A stretch of DNA of 64,000 bases. Source: Penaeus vannamei. Its lineage: Eukaryota > Arthropoda > Malacostraca > Decapoda > Penaeidae. Each line of letters opens with the position of its first letter. Position 1 is the stretch's first letter. The position numbers were made by a program, and so were the translations under genes. The DNA lies in the NCBI RefSeq assembly GCF_042767895.1, contig NC_091564.1:24231776-24295775 (forward strand), read 5' to 3'. The notes beneath the pieces were generated by a model. The model did no database searches and had not been told where the DNA came from. It saw only the letters and a list, made by a program, of their open reading frames with translations. Of the stretch, positions 50,589-62,572 are shown one piece after another.

Positions 50589-53500
50589 TCTGAAAATTAT
50601 TGGAATAGAGTTGATGATTGCTATTATTGCAGTAATTATCAAAATTATCCTTATAATTATGTTTTTATAATTATTATCATTATTATTGTCATTAACATTG
50701 TCATTATCATAATAATTATCATCATTATTGCATATAATGAAGGAATTATCATGAAAATCATCACAATTACCTGAATTAATGTTAAAATCCTCATAATTAC
50801 CAATAAAAAGCGAAAAGGGTTTTTTTTCGACGATTCTCTGAAAAGGCTGTAATACGCCAGATTTTGCTGTTTTTTTCGACTTTTTGGATTTTATTACTTT
50901 TAGCCTTCATTTCATTATAAATGGACTGGATAATAATTATTATCATTATTATCATTACAGTCATTATTCTTATGATTATTATATTCATTATAGTCATTAT
51001 CATCATGATTATCATCATTATTATCATCATTATTGCAGTTATAATAATTATTATACTAATCATTATAGCTATTTTCATCATCATAACTATTTTTATAATG
51101 ATAATTGCTGTAATGATAATTTTAGAAATAATAATGACAATGATAATGATGTTATTATTTCTATTGTCATTATTAGTCTGAAAATTATTGGGAAAAGAGT
51201 TGACTATTGCTATTATTGCTGTAATTATCAAAATTATCATTATAATTATGATTTTATCATTATTATCATTATATTTGTCATTAACATTGTCATTATCATC
51301 ATAATTATCATCATTATTGCAAATAATGAAGGAATTATGAAAATCATCACAATTACCTGAATTGATGTTAAAATCCTCATAATTACCAATAAAAAGCGAA
51401 AAGTTTTTTTCGACGTTTTTTTCTCAAAAGGCTGTAATTCCCAAGATTTTGCCGTTTTCGACGTTTGGGATTTTATTATATTTGGCCTTTATTTCGTTAT
51501 AAATGGCCTGGATAATAATTATCATTATTATTATTAGTCATTATTCTTATGATTATTATCATTATAGTCATTATCATCATGATTATCATCATTATTATCA
51601 TCATTATTGCAGTTATAATGATCATTATGCTAATTATTATAGCTATTTTCATCACCATAACTATTTTTATAATGATAGTAATAATGATAATTTTGGAAAT
51701 AATAATGACAATAGTAATAATTATAATGATAATGATAATGATATTATTATTTCTATTGTCATTATTGGTCTGAAAATTATTGGAATAGAGTTTATTATTG
51801 CTATTATTGCAGTAATTATCAAAATTATCTTTATAATTATGATTTTATCATTATTATCATTAGCATTGTCATTACCATTGTCATTATCATCATAATTATC
51901 CTCAATATTGCATATAATGAAGGAATTATCATAAAAATCATCACAATTACCTGAATTAAAGTTAAAATCTAATAAGCTATATTTTGCTGTTTTTCGACTT
52001 CTGGGATTTTATTAGTTTTGTGATTTTATTATTTACCATTTCATTATAAATGGACTGGATAATAATTATTATCATTACTGTCATTATCCTTATCGTTATC
52101 ATTATAGTCATTATCATCATGATTATCATCATTATCATCATAATTATTGCAATTATATGATTATTATGCTAATTATTATAGCTATTTTCATCATCATAAC
52201 TATTTTTATAATGATAATAGCAATAATGATATTTATAGGAATAATAATGACAATAGTAATAATTATAATGACAATGATAATGATGTTATTATTATTTCTA
52301 TTGTCATTATTAGTCTAAAGATTATTGGAATAGAGTTGATTATTGCTATTATTGCACTAATTATCAAAATTATCATTATAATTATGATATTATTATTATT
52401 ATTGTCATTATCATCATAATTATTATCATTATTCCATATAATGAAGGAATTATCATGAAAATCATCACAATTACCTGAATTAATGTTAAAATCCGCATAA
52501 TTACCAAAAAAACACGAAAAGGTTTTTTTTCGACGTTTCTCTGAAAAGGATGTAATACGCTAGATTTTGCCGTTTTTTTCGACTTTTGGGATTTTATTAC
52601 TTTTGGCCTTAATTTCATTATAAGGACTGGATAATTATTATCATCATTATCATTACTGTCATTATTCTTATGATTATTGTCATTATAGTCATTATCATCA
52701 TGTTTATCATCATCATCATAATTACTACAGTTATATTGATTATTATACTAATTATTATAGCTATTTTCAATATCATAACTATTTTTATAATGATAATAGC
52801 AATAATGATAATTTTAGAAAAAATAACGACAATGATAATAATTATAATGACAATGATAATGATATTATTATTTCCATTTCCATTATTAGTCTGAAAATTA
52901 TTGGAATTGAGTTGATTATTGCTATTATTGAAGTAATTATGAAAATTATCATTATAATTATGATTCTATCATTATCATCATTAAGAATGTCATTATTATA
53001 CCTGAATTAATATTAAAATCCTCATAATTCCCAATAAAAAGAAAAAAAGTTTTTTTTCGACGTTTCTCTGAAAAGGATACGCTAGATTTTTCCGTTTTTT
53101 TAACTTCTGGGATTTTATTACTAATGGCCTTTATTTCATTATAAATGGACTGGATAATAATTATTATCATCATTATTATCATTACAGTCATTATTCTTAT
53201 GAATATTGTCATTATAGTCATTATCATCATGATTATCATCATTATTATCATTATTGCAGTTATAATGATTATTATGCTAATTATTATAGCTATTTTAATC
53301 ATCATAACTATTTTCATAGTGGTAATAGAAATAATGATAATTTTGGAAATAATAATGACAATGGTAATAATTATAAAGACTGATAATGATATTATTTCTA
53401 TTGTCATTATTAATCTGGAAATTATTGGAATAGAATTGATTATTGCTATTATTGCAGTAATTATCAAAATTATCTTTATAATTATGATTTTATCATTATC

Positions 53501-53665
53501 ATTATTATTGTCATTATCATTGTCATTTTCATCATAATTATCATTATAATTATTATTGCATATAATGAAGGAATTATCATGAAAACCATTACAATTACCC
53601 AAATGAATGTTAAAATCCTCATAATTACCAATAAAAAGCGAAAAGTTTTTTTTCGACGTTTCTCT
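50589..53665. repeat. Satellite block 11 (forward)
   Basis: Five to six forward monomers, landmarks near 50920, 51502, 52050, 52620 and 53145, ending at CGACGTTTCTCT. The monomer near 52050 has lost much of its core. No gene is seen. Confidence 0.85.
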
Positions 53666-54272
53666 TATGGCAATGGATTGGTATCCGCCATAGGCTGGTG
53701 TTAATCATCTCTTTAAGGAGCTTTTGTGTGTGGGTGTGAGTGCCCACAGGTATGGCTGGTGTGCTGAAGATCGCCGGGGAGAGCCGTCGGCTAAGGCCTG
53801 GGTTGCTGCTTGCTGTGTCTTTCTCGGCTGGAGGATCGTGAGTGCTGAACTCACTATAAGCTATAAAGTGCGTAAAGAAGAGGGGGGAAGGAAGAGTGGG
53901 GATAGGAGATGGATAAGGAGGAGGAAAAGAATTTTAGGAGAATTAGCCGGGGCTTCACCCAACCTGCGGGGTAAACTTGAGGTAATAATTGGAGTGGGTT
54001 TGTTGAAAGAGGAAAAGGTTCGAGGGGCCCAGCGCCATCGGCAGACTCGCGTGTTCACCGCGTGGCCGCACCTCGCGAGGCAGGGCCGCGACTCGTGGCG
54101 CGGGGAATACCCCGCGACCTTGAGCGCGGCTCGCCTCACCACATTTTCCCACGGGGCGTGGAGCATCGCTATGGCGAACACGGAGCCTCTCGGCAAACTA
54201 AGGGGGAGGGGAAAGAAGTTAGCAGATTTTGGCGCCATCTGTGGTATGCAGATGGCTGTCCCTCGGCTAACC
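53666..54272 (-). repeat. GC-rich cassette, type A, hairpin lost
   Basis: Same two junctions as the copies at 40564 and 43159. A short deletion near 54247 (GTATGCAGATGGCTGTCC) removes the AGCCACGG hairpin, and the CGCGAGATCGTGCGGCGAGG stretch is also shortened. Confidence 0.85.
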
Positions 54273-57039
54273 ATGTGAAAATTATTGGAATAGAGTTGAT
54301 TATTGCTATTATTGCAGTAATTATAAAAATTATCCTTATAATTATGATTTTATCATTATTATCATTATTATTGTCATTAACATTGTCATTATCATCAAAA
54401 TTATCATTATTATTATTATTGCATAAAATGAAGAAATTATCATGAAAATCATCACAATTACCTGAATTAATGTTAAAATCCTCATAATTACCAATAAAAA
54501 GCGAAAAGGTTTTTTTTCGACGTTTCTCTGAAAAGGATGTAATACGTTAGATTTTGCCGTTTTTTTCGACTTTTGGGATTTTATTACTTTTGGCCTTTAT
54601 TCCATTATAAATGGACTGGTTAATAATTATTATCATTATAATTACTGTCATTATTCTTATGATTATTGTCATTATAGTCATTATCATCATGATTATTATC
54701 ATCATCATTACTACAGTTATAATGATTATTATACTAATTATTATAGCTATATTCAACATAACTATTTTAATAATTATAATAGCAATAATGATAATTTTAG
54801 AAATAATAACGACAATAATAATAATTATAATGGCAATGATAATGATATTATTTCTATTTCCATTATTAGTCTGAAAATTATTGGAATAGAGTTGATTATT
54901 GCTATTATTGCAGTAATTATGAAAATTATCATTATAATTATCATTTTATCATTATCATCATTAAGAATTGGATAATTATCATTACTGTCATTATTCTTAT
55001 GATTATTATCATTAAAGTCATTATGATCATGAATATCATCATTATTATCATCATTATTGCAGTTATAATGATTATTATGCTAATTATTATAGCTATTTTC
55101 TTCACCATAATTATTATTATTATTATCATTACTCTCATTATTCTTATGATTATTAAATTCTTTATAGTCATTATCATCATGATTATCATCATTATTGCAG
55201 GTATAATGATCATTATGCTAATCATTATAGCTATTTTCATCATCACTATTTTTATAATGATAATAGCAATAATAATAATTTTAGAAATAATAATAATAAC
55301 GATAGTAGTAATTAAAATGACAATAATAATGATGTTATTGCTATTTTTGAAGTAATTATCAAAATTATCATTATAATTATGATTTTATCATTATTATCAT
55401 TATTATTGTTTTTATCATAATTATCATCATTATTGCATATAATGAAAGAATTATCATGAAAATCTTCACAATTACTTGAATTAATGTTAAAATCCTCATA
55501 ATTACCAATAAAAAGCGAAAAGTTTTTTTTTCCATGTTTCTCTCAAAAGGCTGTAATACGCTAGATTTTGCCGTTTTTTTCGACTTTTAGGATTTTATTA
55601 CTTTTGGCCTTTATTTCATTATAAATGGACTGGATAATAATTATTATCATTATCATTACTGTCATTATTCTTATGATTATTGTCATTATAGTCATTATCA
55701 TCATGATTATTATCATCATCATTACTACAGTTATAATGATTATTATACTAATTATTATAGCTATTTTCAACATCATAACTATTTTTATAATTATAATAGC
55801 AATAATGATAATTTTAGAAATAATAACGACAATAATAATAATTATAATGGCAATGATAATGATATTATTTCTATTTCCATTATTAGTCTGAAAATTATTG
55901 GAATAGAGTTGATTATTGCTATTATTGCAGTAATTATGAAAATTATCATTATAATTATGATTTTATCATTATCATCATTAAGAATGTCATTATTATTGTC
56001 ATTATCATTGTCCTTATCATCATAATTATCATTTTTGCATATAATGAAGGAATTATCATGAAAATCATCACAATTACCTGAATTAATGTTAAAATCCTCA
56101 TAATTACCAATAAAAAGCGAAAAGGGTTTTTTTCGACGATTCTCTGAAAAGGCTGTAATACGCTAGATTTTGCCGTTTTTGCGACTTTTGGGATTTTATT
56201 ACTTTTGGCCTTTATTTCATTATAAATGGCCTGGATAATAATTATTATCATCATTATTATCATTACTGTCATTATTCTTATGATTATTATATTCATTATA
56301 GTCATTATCATCATGATTATCATCATTATTATCATCATTATTGCAGTTATAATAATTATTATACTAATCATTATAGCTATTTTCATCATCATAACTATTT
56401 TTATAATGACAATAGCAATAATGATCATTTTAGAAATAATAATGACAACGATAATGATTTATTATTATTTCTATTGTCATTATTGGTCTGAAAATTATTG
56501 GGATAGAGTTGAATATTGCTATTATTAATGTAATTATTAGAATTATCATTATAATTATGATTTTACCATTATAATCATTACTATTGTCATTATCAATGTC
56601 ATTATCATCATAATTGTCATCATTATTGCAAATAATGAAGGAATTATCATGAAAATCTTCACAATTACCTGAATTAATGTTAAAATCCTCATAATTACCA
56701 ATAAAAAGCGAAAAGGTTTTTTTTCGACGTTTTTTCTCAAAAGGCTGTAATTCGCTAGATTTTTCCGTTTTTTCGACGTTTGGGATTTTATTACTTTTGG
56801 CCTTTATTTCATTATAAATGGCCTGGATAATAATTATCATCATTATTATCATTACTGTCATTATTCTTATGATTATTATCATTATAGTCATTATCATCAT
56901 GATTATCATCATTATTGCAGTTATAATGATTATTATGCTAATTATTATAGCTATTTTCATCACCATAACTATTTCTATAATGATGATAGGAATAATGATA
57001 ATTTTGGAAATAATGACAATAGTAATAATTATAATGACA
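54273..57039. repeat. Satellite block 12 (forward), second copy of block 10 variants
   Basis: Forward monomers with landmarks near 54608, 55622, 56222 and 56815. From about 54965 it repeats the variant series of block 10. It ends at TAATTATAATGACAATGG, where the minus-strand LINE-1 3' end (CAATGGATTGG) begins, with CAATGG shared by both sides. No gene is seen. Confidence 0.85.
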
Positions 57040-57652
57040 ATGGATTGGTATCCGCCATAGGTTGGTGTCAATCATCTCTTTAAGGAGCTTTTGCGTGTGG
57101 GTGTGAGTGCCCACAGGTATGGCTGGTGTGCTGGAGATCGCCGGGAAGAGCCGGGGCGCGGCTCACCCGTCGGCTAAGGCCTGGGTAGGCCTAGTTGCTG
57201 CTTGCTGTGTCTTGTTCGGCTGGGGGATCGTGAGTGCTGAACTCGAAATCGAAATCGAAATCGAGAGAGAAGGGGGGGAAGATAGGAGGGAGAGGGGAAG
57301 GATAAGGAGGGGATAGAAAGGATGATTTAGTGAGAGAGAAAGAGCCGTGGCTTAACCCAGCGTGCGGGGTAATAGATGGGGGATAGATGACTGGAGTCGG
57401 AAAAGGCGGGAAAAGGCTGGCGAGGGGAGGCCCCGCGCCATCTGTGCTCGCCGCAGCCATGGCATGATTCACCCGTTTGGCGTTGAGTTGGCGGGCCAGC
57501 TCCGCGCCAGCAAGGGTGGCCATGCCCGGGCTGCGGGTTGCGCTCGGCTAACAGGGGAGGAGGGGGTAGGGGGGCAGCCTGCCAGGCGCCATCTGCGGCT
57601 CCACCGTGCACAGACTTATCGCCCATGGCAACGGTGGTGCCCTCGGCTAACC
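57040..57652 (-). repeat. GC-rich cassette, type B (3' end of LINE-1 copy E)
   Basis: Diverged relative of the type A cassettes with the same order of landmarks: CCTCGGCTAACC at its inner end, GGCGCCATCTGCGG, a second GCGCCATCTG near 57437, AACCCAGCGTGCGGGG, GGCCTGGGTAGGCC, CCCACAGGTATGGC and GGATTGGTATCCGCC at its outer end. It has a triple GAAATC repeat near 57245. A different stem (CCACCGT/ACGGTGG, 57601-57638) replaces the type A hairpin at the same place. Confidence 0.75.
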
Positions 57653-58481
57653 TCGAGACTGCCAGGATGGAAGGAGGATGAAAGCGGATGCGACCGCAAC
57701 GAGTCTATCTCCCCCGCCTGCGTCACATCACGGGTGGATTATCATCACTGGCCGTGGCACCTCCTCCCCGGCTCGCGCGTTGGCACTCCTTACGACAAAG
57801 GAGCCGCGGTCATGGCTCGGGTACGAGCGGCAGATGCCACGTGTCGGAAATCCGGAACCAGTGAGATGAGGGTAAGGATTAGGATGCGGGACGCTTACGC
57901 GATGTGAGGGAAATGAGGTGGGAGATGAGGTCGAAGATGCCGTCACACAGGGATAGGGGTTGAAGGGGAAGTTAATTAAAAGGGGGGATAGGGCTTACCG
58001 GAGGGTAGTTGTTCATTGGGGAGGTTAAAAGTTCCGTTGGAGAACGAGAACGAACTTAAACTTAAAAGAACTTAAAAACACAAAAACAAAACTTAAAAAC
58101 TTAACTTAAAAGAACTTAAAACACAAACAAGTTAAAACTACACTGTAAAAGAAACAACTACATGCATTAAAAACAATGATTAAACGAGTAAATAAAATAA
58201 AAGTGAACGTTAAAATGAACATTTAAAACATTAAAAAACAAACAAACACAAAACAGGAGAAATGAGCCGAGCCAAGGACCTCCCGGGGCCCGTCACATCG
58301 TGATGTGGCGGGACTCGGAGTGTTCCCTCACGCACAGCGTGGCTGTCCATTTCTCGGGAGAGTTAAAACCATGCTAAGTGGTTAAATTAATAACAACAAT
58401 AAAATAAAACATGAGAGGGGAGAGCGAGAAAGATAGAAGGAAGTGAGAGAGTGCACAAAGGAAAAGAAGGCGCTGCCAAGC
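57653..58481 (-). other. LINE-1 copy E 3' region after ORF2
   Basis: Non-coding. It contains a purine-rich ACTTAAAA-type repetitive tract (about 58050-58135), a hairpin CCCGTCACATC/GATGTGGCGGG (58289-58312, one G-T pair), and at 57786-57803 the stem-loop homologous to 16456-16483. Order and short blocks match the 3' region of copy C. The frames here (such as 57362-57907) show no conserved protein. Confidence 0.6.
57786..57803 (-). promoter_or_regulatory. Stem-loop in LINE-1 3' region (copy E)
   Basis: CTCCTT and AAGGAG around a 6-nt loop. It aligns with the stem at 16456-16483, flanked on the element strand by GACC before and CGAGCCG after in both copies. Stem bases differ on both sides in a compensating way. 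Confidence 0.55.
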
Positions 58482-61245
58482 TCAGAAAGCTGGCTCAATC
58501 TCCTCAGACCAGTCCAGAGAAAAGAGATCACGGCCTATCCCGCTCCTCCGTCCCTGGATGAAGGCGCTGGAGCGCTCTATCCAGTCGGGGCACCATGCAC
58601 GGAGTTTGTCGAGTTGTTTACAAATCATCCATCGCCACACGAGGTTCAGCGGGAGCACCGCTGCCCTCTCGTGTAATCGTGCTGTTGACACAAAGTCGTC
58701 CCACGCCACGCTGTAGACCCAGCGAAGTGCTTTGTTCAGGACGATCTGTAGCTTGCGTCTGTTTATTTGTGCGGCGAGTGTAAGTGTGAGTTGTGCGTAC
58801 GTGAGGAGTGGTGTGATGAGTGCTCTGAGCAGGTGCAGCTTCGTGCGCGAGGCAGCGCATCTGAATCGATAAAGCGATTGTAAGGTCTTTCTAGCCAATG
58901 CGGCTTTTGAAGAGGTATGATAATGAAATCTAAACATGGTGTCAAAAGTGACACCGAGGACGGTGCAAGAGTGTGTTATTTGAAGAGGTGCTTGTAGTCT
59001 GTCGAAAGAGTTTAGGTATATTGGATCGTAAGGAGGATTGTGTCTTGGGTTTATAAAGAGGACTTATGTATTTGTCGAGTTAGTTTTGATAAGCCATTTG
59101 TGCTCCCATCGAGAGACGGTGTCAAGCTCGTCGTTGATTCGTCGGACGACACCAGCGAGCGAATCGTGTCTAGCTAAGTGCGTGCAGTCGTCAGCGTAAA
59201 GTAACGTCAGTGAATCAGGGAAGGTGGGGTCGGGGAGGTCATTAGTGTATAATATGCATAGTGTTGGGCTGATTATGCTGCCTTGAGGTGCACCTGCGTG
59301 CATATTGATTGTAGAGGAAACTTTGCCTTTAAATTTAAGCTTTAATTTACGGTCATCCAAGAAGCTGCAATTTGCAGCTTCTTGGTGCACGAGGGAAAAT
59401 TGAATTTAGTGCAGATTTTGTACTTCAAGCCAGCATGCCAGACCGTGTCGAAGGCTTGCTCCACGTCTTTGGTCACGAGGACCGTCTTAAGTCGTCTGTC
59501 TTTGTTGTTAAGACAGTAGTTAGTCAGTAGGTTCAGTGCGTCAGTAGTCGAGCGGTGAGAGCGAAAGCCAAATTGTTTGGAAGAAAGTAGGTCATGGTCG
59601 TCGAGATACCACCTTAGTCGGGAATTAATGACTCTTTCAAAAAATTTTGCCTAATGTCTCCAGTAAACTAATTGGGCGGTAATTCTTGGGGTCAGTGAGG
59701 TCTTTGTTTGGCTTAGGTATGAGGGCCACGATAGCAGTCTTAAAGGGAGCAGGAAAGTAGCCAGAAGCAAGAGAGGTATTGTACAGGTGCGTCATAGCTC
59801 GTAAAACGTTGTCAGGAAGATGAAGGAGTGCGTCACGCCCGATCTGAGAGGAGCCCAGAGCCTTACGAGGAAAACTCTTTATTATTTGTTTAATCTCCTC
59901 CATCAAGATGGGAGCACGGAGTTCGCATGTGTCGTCCAGCCTATCCATGTGGATAATTGGCTCTGGCTCTGTTTCTATCCTGTGTTCTTGGCTCCAGGTG
60001 TTGATGGATTGAAAATGTTCATTAAAAAAGGGGTGTGGTTCATGAGGATAGAATACAGTTTGCCAGTGATCACGAAAAATTTTGATAACATCCACGGGAT
60101 CTGAAACTTGAGTGTTGTCCTTGAGGAGGTGACTGAAGGGAGGGAAGTTACTGCCTTTTAACTGTTTAATCTTTTGGCAAAATTCCCGTGGATTGCGAAC
60201 TCGCATCGATTCTGTTTGTTTAATCAAATTTTGCCAATGAATTTTGCGGTTATTATCAAAACTATCTATGACATGGTTTCTGAGGATAGTGAGGTCCCAC
60301 CGAACTCGGTGTAAATTCTGAATATTTTGGAGAAAACGATCCCTGTAGCAGGTCAGGAGACGCTTGGTTCTCTCGCTTGGATGGAATGATTTACGTATTT
60401 TGTAACGCTCTCGTGGGATGGATCGGAGTATTGCTGCTGAATTCCAAGCAAAGAGATGATACCAGTGCCTATCTATTTCGAGAACATTTTCTCTGTCAAG
60501 GTTAAAGTCGAAATTTTGATCTGAAAGATAAGATTTAAAATTGTTCCAATCTGCTTTCTTATACCGGAAGGATGGCGTTTCTTTGTTATGTATAGGTGAG
60601 GTGGAAAGTTTTATGATCACGGGTATGTGGTCAGAACCGATGTTCGGACCTGGTTGTAGGTGTGTGTGGTAGGGGAGGGCGGCCCTGTTCCCGAACACGA
60701 GATCAGGTCTGCCTTTTCCCCTAGCCGTGATTGTGGTGTGGAAGTCGGGTCCTATGTAATGTAGTCTTTTTGTGTTGAAAATAGACAAGAGCTGTCTACC
60801 GTGTGCATTCGTGGTTGTGTGGTGTAGTGATATGTGATGCGTTGACATCCTCGGCGAAGAAGGCTGGAAGATTATTATAGCTGAATAATTTATTGAAATC
60901 TGAAAGTGGCAAGTTTGAATTTGGTCTGATATAGGCCGTGGCAATCATTATAGGGCCCTGCTGGGTGAATAGCTTTACAGCCATGAAGTCTGGATGGATG
61001 AATGGGGGTGAAATGAATTCGAAATGAAGGGTGGATTTGACGAGGATGCAGGACCCTACGAACCAGCCGTTTCGTGACTGTCTTGACGTGTAGCCGAAGT
61101 GTTTGATAGCATAGGAGTTAGTGATAGAGGTGGAATTTAAAAGAACCACGTTAGGACATTCCCGATCGAGGAAATCGTAAAAAATGTTACGTATATTGAA
61201 AAATGATCTTACATTCGCTTGCACGATTGTCAGCACGCCACTCAT
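58482..61245 (-). pseudogene. LINE-1 ORF2: endonuclease and reverse transcriptase (broken)
   Basis: The endonuclease begins at 61245 with VQANVRSF, continues to AEDVNASH and, after a frameshift near 60840, to RPDLVFGN and IGSDHIPVI. The place where LQET is normal reads VVLLNSTS, so the usual catalytic Glu is absent. The RT follows in 60944-59637: KALGSSQIGRDALLHLP, ALIPKPNKDLTDPKNYRPIS. A shift near 59637 leads to ERVINSRL, FGFRSHRSTTDALNLL and VTKDVEQAFDTVW (motif A Asp). A shift near 59370, at a perfect palindrome, leads to AGAPQGSIISP (motif B) and LYADDCTHLA (motif C). A last shift near 59060 gives the thumb and C-terminal tail ending EEIEPAF at 58482. There is no RNase H, which fits Jockey-like or CR1-like LINEs. 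Four frameshifts make it inactive. Confidence 0.87.
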
Positions 61246-62302
61246 GGTGAGTCCGGATGTTGCGGTCTCACCTTGTGTGGCGTTTGTTGCTCCCGGTAAC
61301 GACGGGAGCGAGCCCCCGTCGAGGGCTTGTCAAGGTCAGGAAGGGATTCCTGAAACTGGGAGACTCGGAATTCTGGGGAATCGGCGGACCAATTCCCGAT
61401 ACTTCCTCGTCTCCCGAAAGTTCCCCTGACAGGGAGAACAGGACCTGCTCCCTCGAGGGGAGCAGTCAGCGAGGAGGCACCGGGGCCTTCCCCGAGACCG
61501 ACATCGATCTCGAGGCTCTCGCTACTGTCGGAATCCGACAAGATAGTATCGTCGTGAACGTGACGAGCCTCGGGGGCCGAGAGCTCAGGGTCTTTTTTGT
61601 CTTTTTTGGTGTGCATGTCTGGTGGTAAGGTATGTTTGCGTTTGTTGTCAGAAGTATCTGGTGTAGTTTTCTTTTGTGCAGTTTCTTTATGTATTCGTTG
61701 TGGTAGTGGTTGTGGGAGTCCGTGTGAGTGAGAGGTAGAGGGCTGTGTGGATGTCATGGTCGCTTCTCCGGCCTCGGTGTGAGTGTTTGTTTGTGTGTGA
61801 AATTCAGGTATGTACAGGTTTTGGTCTTCGAAGATTTCCTCAGGGATCACAATGTTGGGGAAACCGTTTCTTTGAAGCATGATAGGGACTATGTTTGCTT
61901 CTGTGCTTCCTCGGGGGCTGAGCAGCGAATCTTAAGGATTCGCGACTCTGGTGGTTTGTAAACATCCACCACAGTGACATTGTTCATGGTGCTGACTTCC
62001 TCCTGGATGGCTTGGCACGATCGTGGCAGGATTGTCTTGTCGATCTTTTTAGCCACGACCGTGCACTTAGCCTTCGTTTCCGGGGAGGGGAGAGGTTTAA
62101 AACCATGATCAGCGAGTTTTCTCTGGCCAGTAGTCGAAAGGAAAGGGGTCAGCTGTTCTTTCTTGGCAAGAACAACTTTGTAGCCATTATGCACTTTGAA
62201 GCAGTGCGTGACAGCAACTTCTGTGATGGAGAAGATTTTCTGGAGAGCCACCTCACAGGAGATGGGCTCTCCAGAGTATGATAATTTGATCACATGACCC
62301 AT
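61242..62302 (-). pseudogene. LINE-1 ORF1 copy E (gag-like, zinc knuckles deleted)
   Basis: The start at 62302 (MGHVIKLSYSGEPISCEVAL) matches copy C. The N-terminal domain is close to fragments B and D: VAVTHCFKVHNGYKV, KAKCTVVAKKIDKT, VDVYKPPESRIL. After SAPEEAQK the sequence jumps to NIVPIMLQRNGFP, deleting the zinc knuckles and linker (about 500 bases relative to fragment D) and shifting the frame. The C-terminal half is open from 61880: EEIFEDQNLYIPEF, a basic tract, HVHDDTILSDSDSSES, GSIGNWSADSPEF, ending QHPDSP at 61242. The intact C-terminus shows what fragments A and D lost. The ATGA overlap with ORF2 suggests coupled translation in the ancestor. Confidence 0.87.
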
Positions 62303-62477
62303 GGTGGCATCGCGTAAGGGTGATGATGATGGGAGGTAGGGAGTCTAGCCAAGGCTAATGACAGGACGATGAAAGGGTGGAAATGGGTTTCAAAAAAAGA
62401 AGGCACACTGGTAAAACAGCTCTCTTTGTGTGTTAGGGTCGGTCGGGGTCGGGACCCTGCCGAACGGGCGTGAGCCC

Positions 62478-62482
62478 TTATA
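62478..62482 (-). promoter_or_regulatory. TATA box in Gypsy LTR
   Basis: Minus-strand GGACATATAAGGGCTC, placed in the downstream half of the LTR. This is a plausible U3 core promoter for the element. Confidence 0.5.
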
Positions 62483-62529
62483 TGTCCGGCCGACACCTCG
62501 CAGTAAAAGAGCTGATTTGATAGTGCTTC

Positions 62530-62572
62530 GTGATTTTAATTGCAAGCACCCTGGGCTTACAATTAAAATCAC
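62530..62572. repeat. 18-bp inverted repeat in Gypsy LTR
   Basis: Arms GTGATTTTAATTGCAAGC and GCTTACAATTAAAATCAC with a 7-nt loop and one mismatch (G-T pairable on one strand). It lies 50-90 bases upstream of the TATA box in element orientation. Confidence 0.9.

Larger units (their letters stand above)
57040..62395 (-). mobile_element. LINE-1 copy E, near full length (Jockey-like, no RNase H)
   Basis: Order on the minus strand: 5' leader (62395-62303), ORF1 (62302-61242), ORF2 (61245-58482), 3' region (58481-57653) and the type B cassette (57652-57040) as the 3' end. ORF1 stop and ORF2 start overlap as ATGA at 61245-61242. About 5.36 kb in all. The leader is homologous to that of copy C at 14460-14547. 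All open frames are broken, so the copy is dead. Confidence 0.75.

Noticed and set aside
9187..56529. Many open frames of 60-180 codons rich in Ile/Met, Asn/Asp or Tyr/His
   Set aside because: They are the different reading phases of the ATT/ATC/ATG-rich part of the satellite, occur on both strands of every monomer, and have no domain or conserved start. They are periodicity artefacts.
962..57039. CRISPR-like array from regular repeats
   Set aside because: The period is about 590 bp, there are no short repeats with unique spacers and no cas genes, and the setting is eukaryotic.
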